Assembly: GCF_017329615.1 (NCBI RefSeq)
Contig: NZ_JAFMTW010000002.1
Location: 1-64,000, forward strand
Direction of reading: 5' to 3'
From: Alicyclobacillus suci
Lineage (GTDB): Bacteria; Bacillota; Bacilli; Alicyclobacillales; Alicyclobacillaceae
Length of the DNA stretch: 64,000 nt
This document shows positions 7,901-16,935 of this stretch, piece by piece. Numbering within the stretch: the stretch's first letter is position 1; every line of letters starts with the position of its first letter. A program made the translations under genes and the position numbers. The notes beneath the pieces were generated by a model. That model saw only the letters and a program-made list of their open reading frames with translations. It searched no databases and was not told the origin of the DNA.

Positions 7901-8447
7901 CTCTGCTCAAACCACTCTCATTAAAATTTCGATACCACCAGACCAAGTACCACGATACGCTGATAAATCCAAAGTACATTACGAGGGTACTGCCTAGATG
8001 CATCACGAATGAGTGATGATAGGTGATAATGTTGAAAAAGTCGAGTATCCAGTCGAAAGCAGCCAACCCAATCCACAGGCATGTGGCAAAAAACCATCTT
8101 GGTTTTTTGCCTTCTGAGCGCTGTAACGCATCCACGGCTATCATGATGAGAACTGGGATGGTGACGATGCGGACGATGATGGTTGAAAATGCAATCATGG
8201 GGGTCCGCTGGATAGTTACATAGTGCAGGTTAACGTCGAAAACAGTAAAGGTCGCCGTCGTGAGAATGAGAATGACACAGTACAGAAAAGCGAAATCCAA
8301 GACAGATAATCTCTTTGGTAAAAGCGAAAACAGAATGACAGATGACCAGGCAAACAAAGCAGAGAGGGGTAGTTGTATTTGCATTTGGCCGTTCCTTCCA
8401 CTGAAATACTTGGGTAACACCTTATTATGTTGTACCGAGGACGTCAT
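7878..8447 (-). CDS. Integral membrane protein, CBO0543-like (first of pair)
   Basis: The 189-residue protein has about five membrane segments. The motif FDWILDFFNIITYHHSF recalls the same loop position in the overlapping downstream protein, suggesting an old tandem duplication. The start at 8447 is preferred because GAGGTG lies six bases before it; an upstream ATG at 8465 lacks a site. The two genes form a tight pair ending at the bidirectional terminator at 7351. Function unknown. Confidence 0.65.
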   Translation of the reverse strand: MTSSVQHNKVLPKYFSGRNGQMQIQLPLSALFAWSSVILFSLLPKRLSVLDFAFLYCVILILTTATFTVFDVNLHYVTIQRTPMIAFSTIIVRIVTIPVLIMIAVDALQRSEGKKPRWFFATCLWIGLAAFDWILDFFNIITYHHSFVMHLGSTLVMYFGFISVSWYLVWWYRNFNESGLSRDDSSDRV

Positions 8448-8619
8448 ACTTACACCTCGATCCATTACAGAATTCGACAGATTTCTGCCGTTTTCGGCAT
8501 GTTGAGTCGTTTGTCGATGCTCGGGCAGATTTATCTTGCGTCCATTTCATTTAATATAGTAGAATACAGATTGTAAGTAACCAACTAGACATATTGTGGA
8601 TGCGGAGGAAAGCACGAAA

Positions 8620-9225
8620 ATGGCAAATACACAGGAATTGCTCACGGCGCTTCGGGAACGGCGTTCAATTTACGGAATTAGCAAGGAGTCACCTATCTCC
8701 GATGAGCGTATTCAAGAAATTATTGAAGAGGCTCTCAAGCACACGCCGTCTGCGTTTAATTCGCAGAGCACGCGTATTGTGGTGCTGTTGGGCGAGCAAC
8801 ACGACAAACTGTGGAACATCACGACAGACGTGCTGAAGGCGATTGTACCGGCTGACCAGTTCGCATCTACGCAACAACGTATGGATGGCTTCCGCGCCGG
8901 TTACGGTACGGTTCTCTTCTTTGAAGATATGACGGTCGTTGAGGATTTGCAAAAGCAATTCCCACTGTACCAAGACAACTTCCCAGTGTGGGCGGAACAC
9001 ACCAATGCGATGCATCAGCTCGTCATTTGGATGGCACTTCAAGCGGAAGGGCTTGGCGCGAATTTGCAGCACTATAACCCACTCATTGACGAGCGCGTCA
9101 AGACCGAGTGGGCGTTACCAGAGAGCTGGAAACTGGTTGCCCAAATGCCGTTTGGTAAAATTGTTGCACCGGCGGGAGAGAAAACGTTTAAACCTGTGGC
9201 AGATAGGCTGAAGGTATTCAAGTAA
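8620..9225 (+). CDS. Nitroreductase-family flavoprotein (Frm2/Hbn1-like)
   Basis: A 201-residue FMN-dependent oxidoreductase of the nitroreductase superfamily. The N-terminal LRERRSIYGI supplies the usual Arg-rich FMN-phosphate contact. PSAFNSQSTRIVVL is the second conserved block, and WMALQAEGLGANLQHYNP the third. The length and the PSAFNSQS block fit the Frm2/Hbn1-like subgroup. The likely role is NAD(P)H-dependent reduction of nitro compounds, quinones or lipid-derived substrates in the cytoplasm. The ATG at 8620 has GCGGAGGAA nine bases upstream; GTG at 8596 has none. It is monocistronic, with a terminator following. Confidence 0.88.
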   Translation: MANTQELLTALRERRSIYGISKESPISDERIQEIIEEALKHTPSAFNSQSTRIVVLLGEQHDKLWNITTDVLKAIVPADQFASTQQRMDGFRAGYGTVLFFEDMTVVEDLQKQFPLYQDNFPVWAEHTNAMHQLVIWMALQAEGLGANLQHYNPLIDERVKTEWALPESWKLVAQMPFGKIVAPAGEKTFKPVADRLKVFK

Positions 9226-9307
9226 ACCATTTCACAGGCAAGCTCGATAAGAATGTAGCGCACGTCTTTTCTGCGCGCATTCGGGTATAATTGAAAAGAA
9301 CAGATAA

Positions 9308-9337
9308 CATAAGGGCGGTCATTGGACCGCCCTTATG
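9308..9337. terminator. Terminator hairpin after the nitroreductase gene
   Basis: CATAAGGGCGGTC and GACCGCCCTTATG form a perfect 13-bp stem with a 4-base ATTG loop. Confidence 0.75.
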
Positions 9338-9469
9338 CCGTTACGCAGTTGTCCATCTCCATAAAATCTCCATCTGACATGCATATTTCCGCTCTATAAT
9401 CGTAACGTGGGCAGGTAGGCGTTGATTGAAGACAGAGACAGAATTTGTGGTTGGGGAGATGTTCAGACA

Positions 9470-10009
9470 TTGATCGAGACGGAAGTCGAACAGTCGACAT
9501 CCTTTGTCCGGCGTGTCGTATACGGGGCTTGCATCGGATGTGGCTGTTTTTTGGCTGCATTGTTGATTGGCATTCTCGAGGGGAAATTGCTTTCCACGAT
9601 TTCGCTGATTGGCACCTCTATTGTGTTTGAAGCGCAACCCGCTGCGCTCGCCAGTATTCCGCTTCGATTTCATCCGCTCTCCGGGGCGCTCATCAGCATT
9701 CTGGCCAACTTGATTTCGATTCCCCTGATGGTATTGACGTTTAACGAAATCATGGAGCGCTGGAAATGGGTTAAACGCAAATTGCAAAAGGCTGAGAAGT
9801 GGTCTAGCAAGTACGGAAAGTACGGTGTGTGGATACTGACGCTGTTATCGCCTTTACTCGGTGCTTATGTGTCAATTGCGGTTGGTTTCGCCATGCGCTG
9901 GGATGTGCGCCTCGTCTTGACGAGTGTGTTGATTGGGATGATTGGCTCATCTTTTTTAATCGCCTACGGTGGTGAATCTGTCGCCCATTTATTTGGGGTT
10001 CACACGTGA
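9470..10009 (+). CDS. Small multidrug export-family membrane protein
   Basis: The 179-residue membrane protein matches the COG2426-type 'small multidrug export' family: a first helix rich in small residues, an amphipathic loop with Lys/Trp (RWKWVKRKLQKAEKW), and two C-terminal helices with the conserved Pro/Gly segment (LLSPLLGAYVSIAVGFAM). The family name is historical and transport is not proved. The TTG at 9470 is chosen because GGGGAG lies 11 bases upstream; an earlier TTG at 9422 lacks a site. It ends 31 bases before the response regulator gene and may be co-transcribed with it. Confidence 0.7.
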   Translation: MIETEVEQSTSFVRRVVYGACIGCGCFLAALLIGILEGKLLSTISLIGTSIVFEAQPAALASIPLRFHPLSGALISILANLISIPLMVLTFNEIMERWKWVKRKLQKAEKWSSKYGKYGVWILTLLSPLLGAYVSIAVGFAMRWDVRLVLTSVLIGMIGSSFLIAYGGESVAHLFGVHT

Positions 10010-10040
10010 TGTTCACGTATTCTAACAAACAGGTGATTGG

Positions 10041-10727
10041 ATGGCTCAACATATCTTGGTGGTAGACGACGAACCGAAAGTGCTTGATATCATCCGGCCG
10101 TTTTTAGAGCAAGAGGGTTTTACTGTCAGCACGGCCACGGATGGCAATATGGCGATGGAGATGGTGAATGAAAGGCAGCCGGATCTTATCTTGCTGGACT
10201 GGATGTTGCCTGGTAAAAGCGGGATTGACGTCTGCAGGCAACTGCGGTTGACGTCCAATACGCCGATTATTATGGTGACTGCGCGAACGGAGGAGGCCGA
10301 TAGGGTGTTGGGCTTGGAAATCGGCGCTGATGACTATATTGTCAAGCCGTTTAGCCTCCGTGAATTGGTGGCGAGAGTGCGTTCTGTGTTGCGGCGGACG
10401 CAGGACGCCTCCATCAGCCAATCCGTCTACGTCCGCGGGACGTTGAAAATTGATGAATCCAAATTTAAGGTGTGGAAAGGTCAACAGGAAATCTCGTTGA
10501 CCCCAGCGGAGTTTCAAATTTTAGTCACCTTGGCGGCAAAGCCAGGTGTCGTATACAGTCGATTGCAGTTGTTGCACGCTGTCATGGGTGACGCGTACAT
10601 GAACTACGAGCGTACAATCGACAGCCATATCAGCCATTTGCGTAAGAAATTGGAGGATAATCCGGCGGATCCGAGGTTTATTCAAACGGTATATGGGATG
10701 GGCTACCGATTTGGTGATAACTTGTGA
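10041..10727 (+). CDS. OmpR/PhoB-family response regulator
   Basis: A 228-residue two-component transcription factor. Its receiver domain (1-118) has the acidic pair Asp9-Asp10, the phospho-acceptor Asp53 in LLLDWMLPG, the Thr switch in VTART, and Lys in IVKPFSLREL. A winged-helix DNA-binding domain follows (about 130-226), with LTPAEFQILVTLA and the recognition segment RTIDSHISHLRKKLE. It overlaps the partner kinase gene by four bases (GTGA), so they are translationally coupled. The stimulus is unknown. Confidence 0.95.
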   Translation: MAQHILVVDDEPKVLDIIRPFLEQEGFTVSTATDGNMAMEMVNERQPDLILLDWMLPGKSGIDVCRQLRLTSNTPIIMVTARTEEADRVLGLEIGADDYIVKPFSLRELVARVRSVLRRTQDASISQSVYVRGTLKIDESKFKVWKGQQEISLTPAEFQILVTLAAKPGVVYSRLQLLHAVMGDAYMNYERTIDSHISHLRKKLEDNPADPRFIQTVYGMGYRFGDNL

Positions 10728-12115
10728 AAATATCTGTTACGCGCAAGTTATTTGCGATTATTGCCGCACTCATCATCTGTATGTCTGGTGCGTTTTTCGT
10801 GTTGGCCCACGAGGATTTGGAGCGCTTGTTTCAATCATACGCTTCCCAGGCGAGTGAGCGGAATGCCGTTCAATGGGCGGATTTAGTGAGTTACTTTTAT
10901 GAATCCGAGGGGCACTCGTGGAAACAGGTGAGTACAGACTTAACGGATGTATTGGCACATGCGAGAGCGAGGCAGGATTTGCCCGAGCAGTTGGTCGTTG
11001 TCAATCACAAGGGGCAGTCGGTCGTCGAAATTGGAACGCCGCTGGGGCAGCACGATACGAATTTGGATGCCACGATTCCGATTATCGACGACGGACGGCA
11101 AATCGCCACGATGCATATTTATGGCCTTGGGCTTGAAGGGCTTTATCAAATTGAGAAGACGGTACTCCATGCGATGACACTCGCCTTGATGTGGGGTGTC
11201 ATTATTGCCGCTGTGCTGGCATTGCTGACGGGCGCCTTGATGGCGCGTCGCATGACCCGACCTTTAAAACAGATATTAAAGGCAATTAAACAAATTACGG
11301 CAGGGGATTTGACCACCCAGATACCCGTTGTCACAGCGGACGAATTTGGTGAGGTAGCTAGTGCATTTAACCAGATGACGCAACAGTTATACGCCACCGA
11401 GGAAGCCCGCAGACACCTAGTTGCGGATGTGGCCCATGAGCTGCGCATTCCACTGACGATTATGCAGGGACAGTTGGAACTCGTGCAGCAAGGTTTCAGG
11501 ACTGTGAAACCCCAAGATTTATTGCCGCTGCACGACGAAGTCATTCGCCTGTCGCGGCTGGTTCAGGATTTGCACCATTTGTCGCTGGCGGAGGTCGGTA
11601 AGCTTGAGTTGCATAAAGAGCAAGTGGATATGGCGATGTTTCTCCGCAGAATTGTCGATAACTTTGAAGTCGAGGCGATAGATCACGATATTCAGCTGAC
11701 ACTGCGCGTCGCGGAATCGGCGAATGTGTGGGCTAATGTCGATCCCGACCGCATGACACAGGTTTGCGTCAACTTGTTGGGGAACGCTTTGCGCTATACT
11801 CCGGATGGTGGGCGTATTGACGTTGTTGTATCCAACGAAGCCGATATGTTGCTTTTGGCGTTTTCCGATACTGGACCAGGAATTGATGCTGACCATTTGC
11901 CGTTTTTATTTGACAGATTTTACCGAGGCGATGAAGATCGCTCTCGACAGACTGGTGGGACGGGTCTTGGTTTGGCTATCGCGAAGGAGTTTGTCGAGGC
12001 GCACGACGGCGCCATTCGCGTAGAGAGCACGCCGGGTACTGGGACAACCTTTACGGTGTCTTTACCACTTGTCGTGGGGGATGCGGGCGCGTATGCCGGA
12101 CATCTTAGGAGATAA
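10724..12115 (+). CDS. Membrane sensor histidine kinase with HAMP domain
   Basis: The 463-residue partner of the regulator just upstream. TM1 (about 8-28) and TM2 (about 150-173) flank an extracytoplasmic sensor of about 120 residues. A HAMP linker follows (about 174-225), then HisKA with the phospho-acceptor His238 in VAHELRIPL. The ATPase domain has the N-box NLLGNALRYTPDGG, the G1-box DTGPGID, and GTGLGLAI. The GTG start lies inside the regulator's stop region. The 3' end overlaps the convergent spoVB-like gene by 11 bases, leaving no room for a terminator between them. Confidence 0.95.
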   Translation: MKISVTRKLFAIIAALIICMSGAFFVLAHEDLERLFQSYASQASERNAVQWADLVSYFYESEGHSWKQVSTDLTDVLAHARARQDLPEQLVVVNHKGQSVVEIGTPLGQHDTNLDATIPIIDDGRQIATMHIYGLGLEGLYQIEKTVLHAMTLALMWGVIIAAVLALLTGALMARRMTRPLKQILKAIKQITAGDLTTQIPVVTADEFGEVASAFNQMTQQLYATEEARRHLVADVAHELRIPLTIMQGQLELVQQGFRTVKPQDLLPLHDEVIRLSRLVQDLHHLSLAEVGKLELHKEQVDMAMFLRRIVDNFEVEAIDHDIQLTLRVAESANVWANVDPDRMTQVCVNLLGNALRYTPDGGRIDVVVSNEADMLLLAFSDTGPGIDADHLPFLFDRFYRGDEDRSRQTGGTGLGLAIAKEFVEAHDGAIRVESTPGTGTTFTVSLPLVVGDAGAYAGHLRR

Positions 12116-13685
12116 ACGGCATGTGACCAAACAATTTGGTCATCATGGGCCCGACAAATGGAATCTCCTGTAATGTGCCCAAGGGAACAACCCGCATGTA
12201 TAAAATGCAAAAGAGGTACACTAGACCACCAATGACGAGGCTAAATGTCACCTGCAACAGTGGTGAGGTGGCGGCGAACGTCGTTTGAATCTGATGAATT
12301 GGAATGGCGGCTAGGCCTGTGGCAATCACCATTTTCGCTAAACGTGTAAAATTCATCGACATCGAGACCAAGTCTCGCAAGAAGTAGAGACTTAAGAATG
12401 TGGCGACGATACCGCTGATGGCAATCGACGTCGCCACGCCAAAGATCCCCTGTCCAGCTTGCCCGACGAAATAGTAGATACAGCCCATGCGAATCCCACT
12501 GGTCAATAGGGTGACGACAGTTGACAGCGCGGCTTTGTTCAATCCTTGAAGAATTGCGGAGAGCGGCTCGAAAATGTAGATAAATACCACAGTGGGCGCA
12601 AGGTACACCAGGAGTGCGCCCGCTAGATGGTTTTTGTAGAGGGAATGGGCGAGATCGTGTCCAGACAAGATGAAGAATACGGTCGCTGGCAAAGCAATCA
12701 TGAATGTCGCTTGAATTACCTGATTCAAACGGTAACTGACTAGCCGTGTGTCGTGCATTGCAGCTGCCTCCGATACGGCAGGAATCACGGCCGACGAAAT
12801 GGATGATGACAACACGGTCGGCAGAAATAAGAGTTCTGCGGCCATGCCGAATGACCCATATAGGGCAGTCGCTTGTGCTCGGGCAATGCCGACATGGGCG
12901 AACGCGATGTAAATCATCACGGGTTCAGACGCGTAGGCGACAATGCCGCAGAGATTGGTCAGCGTCGTTGGCAGCGCGACTTCTACAAGGTCGTGAATCG
13001 TCTTTTTAATGTGCCGCGCGCGCGGTAATTCGGCTGGTGTGTTGGTCATAAAATGTCGATCACGTCCAAAGAAACGCCAGAGCATATACGCATAGCCCGC
13101 ACATTCACCAATCCCGGCTCCAATCATGATGGCAAGCGCCCCGTATTCAATTCCGTGTGGATTGAGCAGCACGACCAGTGGTATGGTCACTGTGGTTCGT
13201 ACGGCGGTTTCAAGAATCCAAGCAGCCGCAGGGGGGCCTTGATTCTGTGTCCCCATGTAGTAGCCGCTCATAATCGCGGAGAGACAGACCACCGGGATGC
13301 GCAAAATTGCGCCAATCAGTGGCAGAAATCCGAGTGGATCTAACCACCGGGCACTAATAGCCGGGGCCAGTGCGATGGCGGTCAGGCAAACGCTCACGGA
13401 TAACAGAATTACCGTGATATGGGCTATCCACAGCGCACGTTTGACCGCAGCAATGTTCCCGAGTGCCAAGTTCTCGGCAATCACCTTGGACAGTGCCGCG
13501 GGTAAAGCGAGTGTGGAAATCGTCAGCAACATGAAGAAGATGGGGTGGATGGTTTGGAACAAACCAAATCCCTGCGCGCCGAGTTTGCGGGCGACTACCA
13601 CCTGAATCATCATGCCCATGATCTTCGTCGTCGCTCCAGCTCCAGCGAGGATCACGGCTCCTTGTAGAAATGATTGTTTAGCCAT
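12105..13685 (-). CDS. spoVB: SpoVB-family polysaccharide/lipid flippase
   Basis: A 526-residue MOP-superfamily membrane protein with about 14 hydrophobic segments. MAKQSFLQGAVILAGAG and KIMGMMIQVVVARKLGAQGFGLFQ at the start are typical of SpoVB and MurJ-like proteins. In Bacillus, SpoVB is needed for spore cortex synthesis, probably moving lipid-linked precursors in the mother cell. The ATG at 13685 has GAGGAGT five bases upstream; an in-frame start at 13718 does not. A sigma-E-like promoter lies at 13722-13750. A vegetative paralogue (YtgP-like) cannot be excluded. Confidence 0.85.
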   Translation of the reverse strand: MAKQSFLQGAVILAGAGATTKIMGMMIQVVVARKLGAQGFGLFQTIHPIFFMLLTISTLALPAALSKVIAENLALGNIAAVKRALWIAHITVILLSVSVCLTAIALAPAISARWLDPLGFLPLIGAILRIPVVCLSAIMSGYYMGTQNQGPPAAAWILETAVRTTVTIPLVVLLNPHGIEYGALAIMIGAGIGECAGYAYMLWRFFGRDRHFMTNTPAELPRARHIKKTIHDLVEVALPTTLTNLCGIVAYASEPVMIYIAFAHVGIARAQATALYGSFGMAAELLFLPTVLSSSISSAVIPAVSEAAAMHDTRLVSYRLNQVIQATFMIALPATVFFILSGHDLAHSLYKNHLAGALLVYLAPTVVFIYIFEPLSAILQGLNKAALSTVVTLLTSGIRMGCIYYFVGQAGQGIFGVATSIAISGIVATFLSLYFLRDLVSMSMNFTRLAKMVIATGLAAIPIHQIQTTFAATSPLLQVTFSLVIGGLVYLFCILYMRVVPLGTLQEIPFVGPMMTKLFGHMPFIS

Positions 13686-13721
13686 AAAGGACTCCTCATG
13701 TAGGTAAGGACTTGACATCTA

Positions 13722-13750
13722 TAGGTATGTCCTAAAATGCTTTCACATGC
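13722..13750 (-). promoter_or_regulatory. Sigma-E-like promoter candidate for spoVB
   Basis: On the minus strand, GCATGTG (-35) is followed after 14 bases by CATACCTA (-10), close to the sigma-E form with a CATA -10 core and a 14-base spacer. Bacillus spoVB is sigma-E controlled. Confidence 0.4.
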
Positions 13751-13826
13751 GCCCAGTTGGTAAACAAGCTGCAAACGGCTAAACTACATAGGCATATCAT
13801 TTCTTGGCCGGGGAGGCACAGACAAC

Positions 13827-14600
13827 ATGAAAATGGAAGGAAATACCATATTGATTACGGGTGGCGCGTCGGGGATTGGCCTGGCGTTTGCTGAGCGGTT
13901 TCTCGAAGCGGGCAATGACGTGATTATCTGCGGGCGCCGCGAAGATAAACTGCAAGCGGCAAAACAAAAATATCCGGCGTTGCACACGCGGGTTTGTGAT
14001 GTCTCTAAGCCGGCTGAGCGGGAAGCGTTGTATACCTATGTGACCAGTGAGTTTCCAGCGTTAAATGTCCTCGTCAACAACGCGGGTATTCAGCAGCGCG
14101 TGGATGTGCTGTGTGCCACACGGGATTGGAATGACTACCGTCAGGAAATTGCCGCGAATTTGGAAGGACCCATTCACTTGACATTGCTGTTTATGCCGCA
14201 CTTAAGGTCTCGCGAGTCCGCTGCTGTCGTCAATGTCTCTTCAGGTTTGGCTATTACGCCTGCTGCTTGGGCCCCCATTTATAGTGCCACAAAAGCTGGC
14301 CTGCATGCCTTTTCGATGACGCTTCGGCTACAGTTAGCAGATACGAACGTCGAAGTTATCGAGATTTTGCCACCAGCGGTCAACACAGATTTGGGCGGGG
14401 TCGGCTTACACACGTTTGGCGCGCCATTAGACGCCTTTGCCGATGGCGTATTTGCCGGATTGCGGTCTGGGAAATCGGAAATTGGCTTTGGCGGGACACA
14501 AGAGCGGTTGCAATTCACAAAGTCCGAGGTGGATGAGGCGATGAGAGCGATGTGGCTCAACTTTCTGCACAATAACCCCGAGTTTCGCAAAGACGTGTGA
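13827..14600 (+). CDS. Short-chain dehydrogenase/reductase, DltE-like
   Basis: A 257-residue classical SDR with a Rossmann fold: cofactor motif TGGASGIG near residue 11, NNAG near 88, active-site Ser in NVSSG and the YSATK catalytic Tyr/Lys pair. The RR after the second strand (ICGRRED) suggests preference for NADPH. It resembles proteins annotated DltE/YkvO-like; the substrate is unknown. GGGGAGG lies upstream of the ATG. It stands alone, divergent from spoVB and ahead of the cardiolipin synthase gene. Confidence 0.88.
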   Translation: MKMEGNTILITGGASGIGLAFAERFLEAGNDVIICGRREDKLQAAKQKYPALHTRVCDVSKPAEREALYTYVTSEFPALNVLVNNAGIQQRVDVLCATRDWNDYRQEIAANLEGPIHLTLLFMPHLRSRESAAVVNVSSGLAITPAAWAPIYSATKAGLHAFSMTLRLQLADTNVEVIEILPPAVNTDLGGVGLHTFGAPLDAFADGVFAGLRSGKSEIGFGGTQERLQFTKSEVDEAMRAMWLNFLHNNPEFRKDV

Positions 14601-14742
14601 TTGCACTGGTCGTTGATTGGCTCCTTTTGGATGGTTGACGTGTAGTGGGCGAGGCGATAACAGGAAAAAGGTTTTGTGTCGCCGAAACAATCTGTTATGG
14701 CCCTTGGGCCTGGAACTTGTTGTGGCGAGGACGTGTGAAAAG

Positions 14743-16188
14743 ATGATTGTCATTCATTTGATATATTATCTGATATTTGCTGTCGACTTGCTCACCGCTT
14801 TTACAATTATTTTTCTCGAACGACAAAATGCGGCGGTCACATGGGCCTGGCTCATGGTTTTGTTGTTTATCCCGATTATCGGGTTTTTATTGTATGTGTT
14901 TTTGGGACCGCATCTTGGACGCATTCGCGTATATAAAGTCAAGCGCCACAATCGACTGTTGATTGAGGGATTGGCGGCTTACCAGAAAGCTCGTCTTGAG
15001 ACGGGGCAAGTGGTATACAAAGACCCGATGACGCATCACTATCGGGACTTAATCTACATGAATTTGGTTAGCAGTTACGGCTTCTTCACGCAAGATAACC
15101 AGATGCAGGTCTTTACAGAGGGTCACCAAAAGTTCACGGCTTTATTGAATGACATCCGAAATGCAAAGCATCACGTGCATTTGGAGTACTATATTTTGCG
15201 CAGTGACCATTTGGGCAAGCAGCTGTTAGACGCGTTGGTCGAAAAGGCAAAGTCTGGCGTGACGGTTCGATTACTATATGATGCGGTGGGGAGCACGTGG
15301 ACGAGGAAGTCGTTTTTTCGACCGCTGGTCGAAGCTGGGGGCCAAGTTGCGGCGTTTTTCCCATCGCGAATCCCGTTTATGAATTTCCGAATGAATCACC
15401 GTAACCATCGAAAGCTCGCGATTATTGACGGCGTGTACGGATATATTGGCGGATTTAACATTGGCGATGAGTATCTTGGCCTCAACAAACGGTTTGGTGC
15501 GTGGCGCGACACGCATTTGCGGGTAGAAGGCAGTGCCGTGTTAGAGATGCAAGCGATGTTTTATCTGGATTGGAACTATGCTGCAAATGCCCCAATGCCC
15601 ATTGACGCCAATTATTTTCGCGTGAAAGACTATACAGGTGACGTAGGGATGCAAATTATCTCCAGTGGCCCCAACAGTGAAGTTGAACAAATTCGCAACG
15701 CCTATATTAAAATGATTCATGCGGGTAAACATCATATTTATATTCAGACACCATACTTTGTGCCAGATGAAAGTCTCTTGACCGCGCTAAAAACTGCCGC
15801 ATTGGCGGGTGTGGATGTTCGGATTATGTTGCCGTCGAAACCGGATCATAGAGTGGTTTATTGGGCGTCGAGATTTTACCTTGGGGAATTGCTCGCAGTG
15901 GGTGTAAAGTGTTATCTGTACAAGAAAGGCTTCCTGCATGCGAAGACCGTAGTGGTAGATGGCCATATTGCATCTGTCGGAACGGCCAATATCGATATTC
16001 GGAGTTTTAAATTGAACTTTGAAGCCAATGCAATGATTTATAGCACGAAGGCCGTGGCACAGTTGGAGCAGATTTTTGAGGAGGATTTGTCGTACTGCGA
16101 GGAGTTGACCATGGAACGCTATCGTGGTCGTTCTCGCGTCGAGAAGATTGCCGAGTCGTGTGCTCGCCTCGTGTCGCCGATTTTATAG
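14743..16188 (+). CDS. cls: Cardiolipin synthase
   Basis: Joins two phosphatidylglycerol molecules to cardiolipin and glycerol at the membrane. The 481 residues equal the family norm: two N-terminal membrane helices (about 4-22 and 33-51) and two phospholipase-D domains. The HKD motifs are HRNHRKLAIIDG with GGFNIGDEY, and HAKTVVVDG with GTANIDIRSF. The ATG at 14743 is chosen by length and by the first helix beginning just after it; the frame is open further upstream. A GCGAGG at 14724-14729 is the nearest, rather distant, ribosome site. Confidence 0.93.
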   Translation: MIVIHLIYYLIFAVDLLTAFTIIFLERQNAAVTWAWLMVLLFIPIIGFLLYVFLGPHLGRIRVYKVKRHNRLLIEGLAAYQKARLETGQVVYKDPMTHHYRDLIYMNLVSSYGFFTQDNQMQVFTEGHQKFTALLNDIRNAKHHVHLEYYILRSDHLGKQLLDALVEKAKSGVTVRLLYDAVGSTWTRKSFFRPLVEAGGQVAAFFPSRIPFMNFRMNHRNHRKLAIIDGVYGYIGGFNIGDEYLGLNKRFGAWRDTHLRVEGSAVLEMQAMFYLDWNYAANAPMPIDANYFRVKDYTGDVGMQIISSGPNSEVEQIRNAYIKMIHAGKHHIYIQTPYFVPDESLLTALKTAALAGVDVRIMLPSKPDHRVVYWASRFYLGELLAVGVKCYLYKKGFLHAKTVVVDGHIASVGTANIDIRSFKLNFEANAMIYSTKAVAQLEQIFEEDLSYCEELTMERYRGRSRVEKIAESCARLVSPIL

Positions 16189-16191
16189 AGC

Positions 16192-16218
16192 GAGCTGGGC
16201 GTTCAATCAGCCCAGCTC
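16192..16218. terminator. Terminator after the cardiolipin synthase gene
   Basis: GAGCTGGGC and GCCCAGCTC form a perfect 9-bp stem with a 9-base loop, followed by CGTTTCG. It lies between converging genes and may serve both. Confidence 0.7.
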
Positions 16219-16242
16219 CGTTTCGTCAGTGATTGCGTGGGC

Positions 16243-16788
16243 CTAGTGAATGGTAAAGGCGATTTGGGTGCCCCCACCAATCAGCGGCGTCACGGTGGAG
16301 AACCCTGGTCGTAAATCGACAGTGATGGTCAGGTTGTCACCCGTTTTTGTCAGTTGGTAACTGGTTGCCCAATTTGCGTCAACGGGTGTGGTCACATCAA
16401 TCGGATAATCACCATGTCCGACGTGCCTCAGTGTGACAATAAACTGCTTTCTATCCGACGTGATGTGCGGGTTTACATAAGTGTGTTGCATATCTCCATG
16501 AGTCAAGATGAAAGTGATTTGATTGTCCGCAAACTGGATTTGTTCCAGCGTGAGTTGTGGTGCAGACGAAGGTGCCGATGTGTTATTCGCCATTCCTGTC
16601 TTTGTTGTTCCTGTCGTTATTCTTGTCGATGAAGCATTCTGCGTTCGCAAGGTAATGTTTGTCGACTGGCTCGACCGATGGCTTGTCGGTTGGTGGTTTG
16701 TGGTTGCATTCTGGGTGGTACACCCAGATAGGGTGATGAAAGACAAACCGGTTGCCAATGCAATGCAACATAACATGGTTGGTTTCAT
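16243..16788 (-). CDS. Lipoprotein with an AMIN-like C-terminal domain
   Basis: The 181-residue protein begins with a lipoprotein signal whose lipobox L-S-G-C puts the lipidated Cys at 23. A Thr/Ser/Asn/Gln-rich linker (about 24-75) follows, then a beta-rich domain to the end (LTLEQIQFADNQITFIL to GGGTQIAFTIH) that looks like an AMIN or related cell-wall-binding fold. The ATG at 16788 has GGAGGTC six bases upstream. The frame stays open upstream through the 15-base repeats at 16837-16889, which would encode MELTS-type repeats, but the lipobox position argues for 16788. Confidence 0.75.
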   Translation of the reverse strand: MKPTMLCCIALATGLSFITLSGCTTQNATTNHQPTSHRSSQSTNITLRTQNASSTRITTGTTKTGMANNTSAPSSAPQLTLEQIQFADNQITFILTHGDMQHTYVNPHITSDRKQFIVTLRHVGHGDYPIDVTTPVDANWATSYQLTKTGDNLTITVDLRPGFSTVTPLIGGGTQIAFTIH

Positions 16789-16836
16789 GTTTTGACCTCC
16801 TGAACCACAGGCTGGGCGTGGCGCAATTGAATTGGT

Positions 16837-16889
16837 TTCCATTGAAGTGAATTTTATCGAAGTGAGTTCCATTGAAGTGAGTTCCATTG
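16837..16889. repeat. Short tandem repeat, 15 bases x 3.5
   Basis: Units TTCCATTGAAGTGAA, TTTTATCGAAGTGAG and TTCCATTGAAGTGAG are followed by a partial TTCCATTG. They lie between the divergent lipoprotein and rpiA genes. Their period, a multiple of three, keeps the lipoprotein frame open upstream of its probable start. Confidence 0.8.
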
Positions 16890-16935
16890 CGTAGGATGGA
16901 TGAGTTCTCGAGAAATTATCACGTGAGGAGGATGT

